The translations under genes and the position numbers were made by a program. 5,748 nt of DNA from an uncultured bacterium (GTDB lineage: Bacteria; Patescibacteriota; Patescibacteriia; Patescibacteriales; UBA12465). Every line of letters starts with the position of its first letter. Positions within the stretch are counted from its first letter, which is position 1. Below the pieces are notes generated by a model. The model did no database searches and was not told the origin of the DNA. It saw nothing but the letters and a program-made list of their open reading frames with translations. Location of the stretch: contig CAIVBF010000108.1 of the NCBI GenBank assembly GCA_903904095.1, forward strand, positions 1 through 5,748, read 5' to 3'. This document shows, in pieces, positions 1 to 5,748 of this stretch.

Positions 1-1950
1 GCTTACTCTCACGCCGCCATGATAACTAGCATCGTAAGCAAAAAAACTTTTCTGCAAATTTCCCTTGTATCCGAAAACTTTAATTTGTGGACCACCACCC
101 TGCCCTGGAGCGGTAATAATTTCCGAATAACCATCGTTATTAAAATCACCGGTGGCCAGATTAACCCCCCCCTTAAAGTTCTTATCATAAGCCAAGAAAC
201 TGTTTTTTAATTTACCACTCAAAGAAAAAACTTTAATCAATGACTCGCTCCCCCTGCCTGGTCCGGTAATTATTTCTAGTTCTCCATCGCCATCAACATC
301 AGCCAGGGCAACATTAACTCCGCCTCGTAAATTCTTATCATAAGCAAAAAAACTGTTTTTTAATTTACCATCAAGATTAAACAAGCGGACTTGCGGACCG
401 CCGCTATCACGCGGGCCGACAACCACTAACTGATAATCAGAATTTTTAAAATAAGTTGCTAAATTTAAAGCATTCTTGAATGATTTATCATAAGCAAAAA
501 ATGAATAAATCTGCTTACCGTTTTTCGTTAAATTTATTTTTCCCAATCCCGCACTGACCGTTAATTCAGAATCGTCGGTGGTTGAATTAGCAATAATCTC
601 GTCAGAACCCGGAAAACTACTTAAATAAGAGAAGAATCCGGTTCTTTCTTGAACGCCGGAATAATTATACATTCTGAAATAATAACCGTTTGTAAATGGA
701 CTATTACTAATTAGGGTATTTCTTTTTAATAAAATAATTCCGTCCTGAGGAGCTAATTTTAGATAATTTATTCTTAAACCATTATTAATGAACGGATCTT
801 GTTCGCCCTTAATTTTTTCTAAATTTTCTTTTAAAAAAAGCGGGGTCTGTTCTTGATTGGTTGAATTAACAATAACGCTTCCATATTTAAAATCACGACG
901 CCACAGACCATTCTTTAATTCTGTTTTACTATTACCTAATAAATTATAAGCTTTTGAATAAGCGGGGCCTAAATTGATATTATATTCATCATACCACCAA
1001 GTTTGACCGTGGCTGCTTACATCGTAATCAAAACTATAATACCCTTCTCCGAGCAAAGCGCTCGTCAAACCAAATCTAAAATGCTTATAGTTTATTTTAT
1101 TTTTATCATAAACATTAATTAAAGGCAGAGCTGGGCTCAAACTATTTTCCGGCATCTTTAAATAAGTTTCCATTGATCCCGCCCAGGTACCGCCATTTTC
1201 CCAAGAAGAAGGAAAGTTTTCCAGCATCATTCCATTTAACAAATTATTATAACCATAATAAACTCGGCCATTACCGACAATTATAAATTTACTACCGGTT
1301 AACTCCTTGGTTTTAAGGAGAATTTTTTTAACTCCTTCGGCCCAAGCACTATTTGCTTCCGCGATACTATCTTTTATTCTATCATTATTTAAATCCAAAT
1401 TAGCATTATTAACCCAAGCGACGTCGCCCCAAATATTATCGTAAAAAACTCCATCCCAAAGACCGGATCTGGCAATTTCGGAAGCGACAAACTCCGGCAG
1501 ATAATCATTAAAAAGTTGTCCTTGCGAATTTTTCCCAGCTTCAGAACTAATATTAAACATTGCTGTTTCTGGCCAATTAGAGATTTTTTGACCTAACTGA
1601 TCATGTAAATACCAAGCATCAATTATTCCTTCATTAAATCTTTGACGCATATAGGCCTTATCATAGTCGTCAATGTTCTGAATAATTTCCTGGGAAGTAA
1701 TATAGGCTAGAATAACAATATTAGGATTTAATTTTCTAATTTTTAAAAGCTGTTCTTTACTATTTTCGGCTACTTCCATGTCCAAAACAACAACATCCCA
1801 TTTAGATAACTCAGCCGCATCAGAATCGTTTATTTCCCATTTTAAAAAATAATTAAGCAAACGAGGGTAAGTATTTTTAAGAGTCGCCGCTTTAGTCGTC
1901 AGCGGAAAAAGAAATATTAAGATAAGTACTAATAATACAAACTTTTTCAT
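1..1950 (-). CDS. Secreted putative glycoside hydrolase (GHL15-like) with C-terminal FG-GAP repeats, 3' end beyond window
   Basis: The frame is open from an ATG at 1950 to the left edge, 650 codons without a stop; the C-terminus is outside the window. Residues 1-21 form a signal peptide: MKK, a hydrophobic stretch, then a TKA-A cleavage site. Residues about 25-340 resemble the hypothetical glycoside hydrolase family GHL15 (predicted TIM barrel): WDVVVLDMEV (51-60), NPNIVILAYI (75-84), WDGVFYDNIWGD (165-176), MMLENFPSSW (241-250) and GEGYYSFDYD with HGQTWWYDEY (301-323). D171 and E244 are possible active-site acids by position; this is inference. Residues about 345-480 look like the beta domain that follows (GLWRRDFKYGSVIVN). 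From 485 come FG-GAP-type repeats of 50-51 residues, with calcium-loop motifs DVDGDGELE (551-559) and DFNNDGYSE (602-610), as in integrin-like propellers. The protein probably acts outside the cell on a polysaccharide; the substrate cannot be told. It follows dnaX by 33 bases and has its own good ribosome site. Confidence 0.88.
   Translation of the reverse strand, partial: MKKFVLLVLILIFLFPLTTKAATLKNTYPRLLNYFLKWEINDSDAAELSKWDVVVLDMEVAENSKEQLLKIRKLNPNIVILAYITSQEIIQNIDDYDKAYMRQRFNEGIIDAWYLHDQLGQKISNWPETAMFNISSEAGKNSQGQLFNDYLPEFVASEIARSGLWDGVFYDNIWGDVAWVNNANLDLNNDRIKDSIAEANSAWAEGVKKILLKTKELTGSKFIIVGNGRVYYGYNNLLNGMMLENFPSSWENGGTWAGSMETYLKMPENSLSPALPLINVYDKNKINYKHFRFGLTSALLGEGYYSFDYDVSSHGQTWWYDEYNINLGPAYSKAYNLLGNSKTELKNGLWRRDFKYGSVIVNSTNQEQTPLFLKENLEKIKGEQDPFINNGLRINYLKLAPQDGIILLKRNTLISNSPFTNGYYFRMYNYSGVQERTGFFSYLSSFPGSDEIIANSTTDDSELTVSAGLGKINLTKNGKQIYSFFAYDKSFKNALNLATYFKNSDYQLVVVGPRDSGGPQVRLFNLDGKLKNSFFAYDKNLRGGVNVALADVDGDGELEIITGPGRGSESLIKVFSLSGKLKNSFLAYDKNFKGGVNLATGDFNNDGYSEIITAPGQGGGPQIKVFGYKGNLQKSFFAYDASYHGGVRVS
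165..172 (-). repeat. Mononucleotide run of eight G on the coding strand
   Basis: The coding strand reads AAG GGG GGG GTT (K593-G-G-V596 of the secreted protein). Adding one G gives GGT TAA, an immediate stop. Removing one G opens another frame that stays open to a TGA close to the left edge. The equivalent positions in neighbouring repeat units are coded GGC GGA and GGC GGC, so the run is not needed to encode the motif. It is a possible slippage site, and also a place where sequencing errors are likely. Confidence 0.5.
181..217 (-). repeat. Direct DNA repeat, copy 2 (37 bases)
   Basis: This stretch matches 334-370 at 35 of 37 bases, at an offset of exactly 153 bases (51 codons). It encodes GKLKNSFLAYDK at the junction of two FG-GAP units. 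DNA identity here is higher than protein constraint needs, which suggests recent unit duplication or gene conversion. Confidence 0.75.
334..370 (-). repeat. Direct DNA repeat, copy 1 (37 bases)
   Basis: Partner of 181-217, differing at two positions, and encoding GKLKNSFFAYDK. The next unit boundary, starting near 484, is much less similar at the DNA level, although its protein still contains SFFAYDK. Confidence 0.75.
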
Positions 1951-1955
1951 GGTTA

Positions 1956-1960
1956 TCCTT
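1956..1960 (-). promoter_or_regulatory. Ribosome binding site of the secreted glycoside hydrolase gene
   Basis: The coding strand reads AAGGA, then TAACC, then ATG at 1950. The five-base spacing is normal and supports this ATG as the true start, together with the signal peptide that begins right at it. It lies in the 33-base gap after the dnaX stop, so the gene can be translated independently from a shared transcript. Confidence 0.7.
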
Positions 1961-1983
1961 TTTAGTAAGAGGCGATGTCGGAT

Positions 1984-3693
1984 TTAATTAATTACTTGAC
2001 CGCCAAAATTTTTAAGTAAATCGCCCATTAAACTAGAGGTCGGGCTGGACGGCGATTCTTCCGAAATTTCCAATTTTTCTGTTGTTATTGGCGATGGCGT
2101 AATTGAGCTTGAGGTAAAAGATTCTTCAATATCATCATCTTTTTTTAACTCTAAATTATCGTCAATTAAAGAATTAAAACTAATAATTGCTCCGTAAACT
2201 TCGGCTAAAGTATTTTCAACAATACCCCTAATATTCGGATCGTTTATTCTATCTTGATGAAATTTATATTTAAAGACTAGCGAGATATTGCCGTTACTAA
2301 TTTCTTTCGGCTGGCAATTTTGTAGAACAAAAGATAATGAATGATTATATTTTTTTATTTTAACTAAAAATTCCGGCCATTTTTCCATGACCGAAATATG
2401 ATCAAGGTTAATATCAGACTTATTTAGAAGCGGAGTATTATTCTGATTGTTCTTTATAGAAACCAGCGTCATCTTCTTGGCGGGCGCAGATGATTCATTG
2501 GCCGAATTATTATTAATCGGGTTTTGTTTAAAAGAATTTTTTAAAGTTGGGATAGGTTCAACGCGGCCTTTTAAATCGTTCTGTACTGTATTACTTTGAT
2601 TCAATAAACATAATTCCATAACCACTAGCTCCAAGGGGAGCTGGGTAATTAAATTATTCCGATTATCACTATAGGATTCTAAAAATTTCTTAGTAAACGA
2701 AAGGAGTTGCGGCCAATCTAAATTAGCCTCAACGGCATTTAATTTTAATTCTAAATTTTCTCCTAAGTCTAATCCGAGATTAGCGGCCAAACTAGGATTT
2801 AATTTATTAAGCATTATCTTGCGTAATAAATTAATAATTTCCGCATTGAAATTTTTTAAATTAGCGCCAGAGTCAACTAAATTATTTATTAAAATAATCG
2901 CCTTAGAAGCGTCTTTACGGCTCAGAGATTCTATTAAATCAATCGCCTCGGAACTATTATAATGAGGCATTACTAATTCGGCTTGTTCTAAACTAATTGT
3001 CTTATCGCCGAGCGAAAATATTTGGCCGAGCAGGCTTTCAGCATCTCTTAAATGCCCGCCGGAACGGCGAGCGACACTTTCTAAAACTTCTTGGTCAACC
3101 GTTATTTTTTCGGCGGAAGCAATTAAATTTAATTTTTTAACAACATCACTAATACTAATTCTTTTGAAATCAAAGCGCTGGCAGCGTGATATTATTGTTG
3201 TCGGCACTTTCTGAATTTCCGTCGTACAGAGAATAAAAACCACATAAGTCGGCGGTTCTTCAATAATCTTTAATAATGCATTAAAGGCCGAAATGGAAAG
3301 CATGTGGACTTCATCAATAATAAAAACTTTAAATTTTGTATTGTTAGGCGCTACTCTAGAAAAAGCGATAATATTTTCCCGAACATTATCAACGCCAGTA
3401 TTAGAGGCGGCATCAATTTCAATCACATCAAGATTTGAACCCTGCGTTATGCTCAAGCAATTAGGACACTTGTTACAAGGCTCGGATTCTTTATTTTTTC
3501 TGTTTGTGCAGTTTAAAGCTTTTGCTAAAACACGCGCCAAGGTTGTCTTACCAACGGCTCGCGGGCCGCAAAACAGATAAGCTTGCGCCATTTGCTCGGC
3601 GCTTATTTCATTCTGCAATGTAATTTTAATATGATTTTGACCGAAAACTTCCGAAAAATTTTGAGGTCTATAATCGCGATATAGGGTAGACAT
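1984..3693 (-). CDS. dnaX: DNA polymerase III subunit gamma/tau
   Basis: Clamp-loader ATPase subunit that opens the beta clamp and loads it on primed DNA, and tethers polymerase at the fork. The protein is 569 residues and starts MSTLYRDYRPQNF, the family's standard N-terminus, so the ATG at 3693 is secure although upstream bases show no clear Shine-Dalgarno. Visible motifs: Walker A GPRAVGKTT (43-51), zinc cysteines C62, C73, C76 and C79, Walker B IIDEVH (125-130), sensor 1 CTTE (156-159), arginine finger in SRC (R170), and sensor 2 GGHLRDAESLLGQ (R216). Residues about 230-365 are the collar domain. A polar Asn/Ser-rich linker covers about 370-430, then a folded C-terminal domain (about 434-510, beginning MEKWPEFL), an acidic and Ser/Thr/Pro-rich stretch, and a terminal LLKNFGGQVIN. 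Walker A has Ala46 where Gly is usual. It lies 17 bases after the upstream ATPase gene, so translational coupling is plausible. Two A7 runs may allow a shorter product. Confidence 0.98.
   Translation of the reverse strand: MSTLYRDYRPQNFSEVFGQNHIKITLQNEISAEQMAQAYLFCGPRAVGKTTLARVLAKALNCTNRKNKESEPCNKCPNCLSITQGSNLDVIEIDAASNTGVDNVRENIIAFSRVAPNNTKFKVFIIDEVHMLSISAFNALLKIIEEPPTYVVFILCTTEIQKVPTTIISRCQRFDFKRISISDVVKKLNLIASAEKITVDQEVLESVARRSGGHLRDAESLLGQIFSLGDKTISLEQAELVMPHYNSSEAIDLIESLSRKDASKAIILINNLVDSGANLKNFNAEIINLLRKIMLNKLNPSLAANLGLDLGENLELKLNAVEANLDWPQLLSFTKKFLESYSDNRNNLITQLPLELVVMELCLLNQSNTVQNDLKGRVEPIPTLKNSFKQNPINNNSANESSAPAKKMTLVSIKNNQNNTPLLNKSDINLDHISVMEKWPEFLVKIKKYNHSLSFVLQNCQPKEISNGNISLVFKYKFHQDRINDPNIRGIVENTLAEVYGAIISFNSLIDDNLELKKDDDIEESFTSSSITPSPITTEKLEISEESPSSPTSSLMGDLLKNFGGQVIN
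2140..2146 (-). other. Candidate slippery A7 heptamer in dnaX, distal
   Basis: The frame is TTA AAA AAA GAT at K517-K518, forming A-AAA-AAA. A -1 shift gives AGA TGA, so the product would end after about 519 residues. It would lose only the acidic and Ser/Thr/Pro-rich tail and the terminal FGGQVIN peptide. A weak bulged hairpin is possible downstream; no upstream Shine-Dalgarno-like stimulator is obvious. It may be chance in AT-rich sequence. Confidence 0.25.
2350..2356 (-). other. Candidate slippery A7 heptamer in dnaX, at the start of the C-terminal domain
   Basis: The frame is ATA AAA AAA TAT at K447-K448, forming A-AAA-AAA. A -1 shift gives ATA TAA, ending a protein of about 449 residues that keeps the ATPase and collar and loses most of the C-terminal domain. 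That resembles E. coli gamma in size (431 residues, known) and layout. The only downstream structure I see is a five-pair AU stem at about 2336-2350, which is weak. Confidence 0.3.
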
Positions 3694-3710
3694 AGGATAA
3701 TTCTTAAAAC

Positions 3711-5748
3711 TTATTTTAAAATGCTTGTTCTGCGTTTAATTTCCGCCTCAACTAAAAGGCTGTTTTGACCATATTTTAAACGACTCAATGATCTAACTTT
3801 CGCGGCCACGCCCGGTCTTTTTATACCCAGTAAGGGCCAGATCGTTCTTAAAGAAAAAGGACGAGCCGCGCTATTATCAACTAATAATTTCAAGCAAGCC
3901 ATTCCTTTATCAACATTAATCAAATCATATTCATTAAAAACCGGAGCGAATTCTTTAACTAAAAATTCCGCATCTTCTGAGCCAATTTTAAAACTAATCA
4001 TTGTTCCGACGTTACCGAAAACGGCGTCTTTAATTTCGGTATTATTATTTTTACTGAGCTGACCGATATATTGGTGGGCAATAACTAAATTAAGGGCATA
4101 TTTTCTAGCTTCTGATAATATCTGGCAAATTGAATTAGTTGTGAAATTTTGAAATTCATCAATATATAAATAAAAATCTTTACGCTCGGAATTCGGCATA
4201 TCCGTTCGCGACAAGGCCGCCATTAAAATTTTACCGACTAAAATCATTCCTAATAAGTAAGCGTTCATCTCTCCGACAACGCCTTTTGGCAAATCAATTA
4301 ACAAGATTTTCTGTTTGTCCATTATTTCGCGCAAGTTAAAAGCGCTCTCTTGCTGGCCGATAATCGGCCGCATCATATCATTTGAAATGAATGAAGTAAG
4401 TTTAGAGGTAATATAAGGGACAATATTAGCGAGGGCCGCTTCCCCGCCCGCTTTTTCCGCTTCTTTGCGCCAGAAATCAACAACCGGTTGATTTTTACAA
4501 CGACTTAGTTTTAATTTTCTGAAATCTTCATCGGCCAATACTTTTGGAATTTCCATAAGTGTTGAGCCGCTTTCCGGGTCATCCATGATTAAAAGCATGG
4601 CATTCCTCATGTATTGTTCAAACATCGGACCGCCAGTCGCTTTTAAATCATACAGTTTATCAAAAATACCGATCATCTCATTAATAACAAAACTTTTTTG
4701 TTCCGGATAGCGCGGGTCATATTCTAGTAAATTTAAGGCCATTGGTCTTTCTAAATCACCTGGCGAAAAGACAATTACATCCTCGGCTCGTTCAGGTGGA
4801 ATCCTATCTAAAATATCGGATATTAAATCACCGTGCGGATCAATAACACAAACTCCCTCACCGTTTTGAATATCTTGAACCGCCATATTACAGAGTAATA
4901 CGGATTTACCGACACCGGATTTACCGACAACATAAGTATGTCTTCTTCTATCAGCGCGACCGATTCTAATTTCTCTTTTAACGCCGCGATAAACATTTTC
5001 ACCAAGTGAAATTCCTTCTTCCGGCAATGTTGCTGGAGCGGGAGCCATTTTAGAAGTAAGCCAAACGATATTAGGCGTCTCCGTTCCCTTCAACGGTAAA
5101 TGAAATAAGCTAGTTAATTCTTCCGTGCCCAATAAAAAATTTAAACTATATTCAAAACGGCGATAAATAAAATCTTCAATAATTTTATTTTGATTAGCTT
5201 TATAAATACGAGAAAAATTATTACCGTAATTATAATTATTAAACTCATTATAAATATTTGATAGATTTTCTAAATAATAATTTGATTTTTCTTTTGTCTG
5301 AGCGCAAGCAACGAGGCGTAAATTTACTTCCAGACCGGCTTTAAGATTTTTTTCTTCAATCATCTTAAGCATATCCTGCTCAACGGCCGTTAAATATTTC
5401 ATGGTTTGCATGCCTGGCTGAGAAGATTTTTGAGCGGCTGTTTTCGGCGGAAATGTTGCATAATAAATTGACCAGAAAGGATTGCTAGCCCGTAAACCGT
5501 GCCAAACCGAACCACAACGATTAATCATAACCGAAGTTCTCTTAGAAGCCTTGTGCCAGCCTGGAGGAGCACTCCTGACGACATACTGAATACTTATACT
5601 TTCATCTTTATCAAGCTTTGAAAGGACATTGATAATTGAATTAAGAGGGTCAACCAGCATTTTTTCGTAAGTCTTTAGAGACAAAACAAAATTATTTTTT
5701 GTTTTAAGATAAGCGGCGGCGACATAGCTATTCGGATTAAAAGCATTA
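3711..5748 (-). CDS. VirD4/TraG-HerA-like type IV secretion ATPase, 5' end beyond window
   Basis: Large P-loop ATPase of the type IV secretion/conjugation group, thought to move DNA or protein through a membrane channel; 678 residues are visible. The frame stays open to the right edge. The upstream residues (NAFNPNSYVAAAYLK, from 5747) run smoothly into the conserved LKTYEKMLVDPLNSI region, so the TTG at 5684 is not the start. Numbering from the first visible codon: an N-terminal alpha/beta region (about 1-260) with DPLNSI and SISIQYVVR; Walker A GKSGVGKS (275-282, bases 4902-4925); VCVIDPHGDL (299-308); ILLIDLPKG (481-489); Walker B FYLYIDEFQNF (525-535) with D530 and E531; EARKYALNLVIAHQYIGQL (546-564), the Gln-bearing segment of this superfamily. 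No membrane segment is visible; any anchor would be in the missing N-terminus. Patescibacteria often carry such proteins annotated as VirB4-like or DNA-binding T4SS proteins. A VirB4 assignment is less likely than VirD4/TraG, but HerA-like DNA pumping cannot be excluded. Confidence 0.9.
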   Translation of the reverse strand, partial: NAFNPNSYVAAAYLKTKNNFVLSLKTYEKMLVDPLNSIINVLSKLDKDESISIQYVVRSAPPGWHKASKRTSVMINRCGSVWHGLRASNPFWSIYYATFPPKTAAQKSSQPGMQTMKYLTAVEQDMLKMIEEKNLKAGLEVNLRLVACAQTKEKSNYYLENLSNIYNEFNNYNYGNNFSRIYKANQNKIIEDFIYRRFEYSLNFLLGTEELTSLFHLPLKGTETPNIVWLTSKMAPAPATLPEEGISLGENVYRGVKREIRIGRADRRRHTYVVGKSGVGKSVLLCNMAVQDIQNGEGVCVIDPHGDLISDILDRIPPERAEDVIVFSPGDLERPMALNLLEYDPRYPEQKSFVINEMIGIFDKLYDLKATGGPMFEQYMRNAMLLIMDDPESGSTLMEIPKVLADEDFRKLKLSRCKNQPVVDFWRKEAEKAGGEAALANIVPYITSKLTSFISNDMMRPIIGQQESAFNLREIMDKQKILLIDLPKGVVGEMNAYLLGMILVGKILMAALSRTDMPNSERKDFYLYIDEFQNFTTNSICQILSEARKYALNLVIAHQYIGQLSKNNNTEIKDAVFGNVGTMISFKIGSEDAEFLVKEFAPVFNEYDLINVDKGMACLKLLVDNSAARPFSLRTIWPLLGIKRPGVAAKVRSLSRLKYGQNSLLVEAEIKRRTSILK

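Larger units (their letters stand above)
1..498 (-). repeat. Tandem FG-GAP/VCBS-type protein repeats (three units and part of a fourth)
   Basis: Units begin at each F/L-AYD motif: 349-498, 196-348, 43-195 and the cut unit 1-42. The spacing is 50, 51 and 51 codons. Shared signature: FAYD, then a GGVN-like turn, a D-x-[DN]-x-DG-x-x-E calcium loop, IITGPG or a similar strand, and QIKVF. The second and third units carry the full loop. The first unit has FKNSDYQLVVVG in its place and lacks the acidic ligands. More units may follow past the left edge, since seven are common in FG-GAP propellers; that is inference. Confidence 0.85.

Noticed and set aside
19..210. 63-codon plus-strand open frame
   Set aside because: It lies antisense to the FG-GAP repeats of the secreted hydrolase, shows no protein features, and is explained by the coding frame on the other strand.
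181..370. Short regular repeats considered as a CRISPR array
   Set aside because: The spacing is 153 bases in frame, the sequence encodes FG-GAP protein units, and only two copies are close to identical.
1951..1983. Search for a terminator or promoter between dnaX and the hydrolase gene
   Set aside because: No stable hairpin plus T-run on the coding strand and no convincing -35/-10 pair in the 33 bases; only the ribosome site is clear.
3293..3580. 95-codon plus-strand open frame
   Set aside because: It is antisense to the Walker A to Walker B region of dnaX; its openness follows from the dnaX codons.
4823..5005. 60-codon minus-strand open frame in another phase
   Set aside because: It overlaps the Walker A region of the ATPase in a different frame and has no recognisable motif or ribosome site.

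Overview
The window holds three protein genes packed head to tail on the minus strand, covering almost every base, and no RNA gene, insertion sequence, CRISPR array or clear terminator. Transcription runs from right to left. The sequence is AT-rich, with short intergenic gaps (17 and 33 bases), TAA at both visible stop codons, and no in-frame TGA, so the standard bacterial code fits. The protein types (a VirD4/TraG-HerA-like ATPase typical of ultra-small bacteria, a DnaX with an AT-rich linker, and a secreted GHL15-type glycoside hydrolase carrying FG-GAP repeats) suggest a member of Candidatus Patescibacteria (CPR), probably a Parcubacteria-like lineage. That placement is inferred from family resemblance; the window has no marker that proves it.

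Right part (3711-5748): a hexameric-type P-loop ATPase of the VirD4/TraG/TraD-HerA group. The reading frame stays open to the right edge, so its N-terminus lies outside the window. Middle (1984-3693): dnaX, the gamma/tau clamp-loader subunit of DNA polymerase III, complete, with all ATPase and zinc motifs and a separate C-terminal domain. Left part (1-1950): a complete start and 650 open codons of a secreted protein whose stop lies beyond the left edge. It has a signal peptide, a putative TIM-barrel glycoside hydrolase domain resembling the GHL15 family, a beta domain, and an array of about 51-residue FG-GAP-type repeats with calcium-loop motifs.

The three genes could be one transcript: same strand, tight spacing, no intervening terminator-like hairpin. 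The functions are not obviously one pathway: DNA pumping or secretion, replication, and a cell-surface or exported carbohydrate-active protein. The most interesting details are in-frame homopolymers. A run of eight G in the repeat region of the secreted protein would hit a stop at once if one G were added. Two runs of seven A in dnaX form A-AAA-AAA heptamers, each followed by a stop in the -1 frame within two codons, recalling the programmed frameshift that makes gamma from tau in Escherichia coli. These are candidates only; AT-rich sequence produces A runs by chance.
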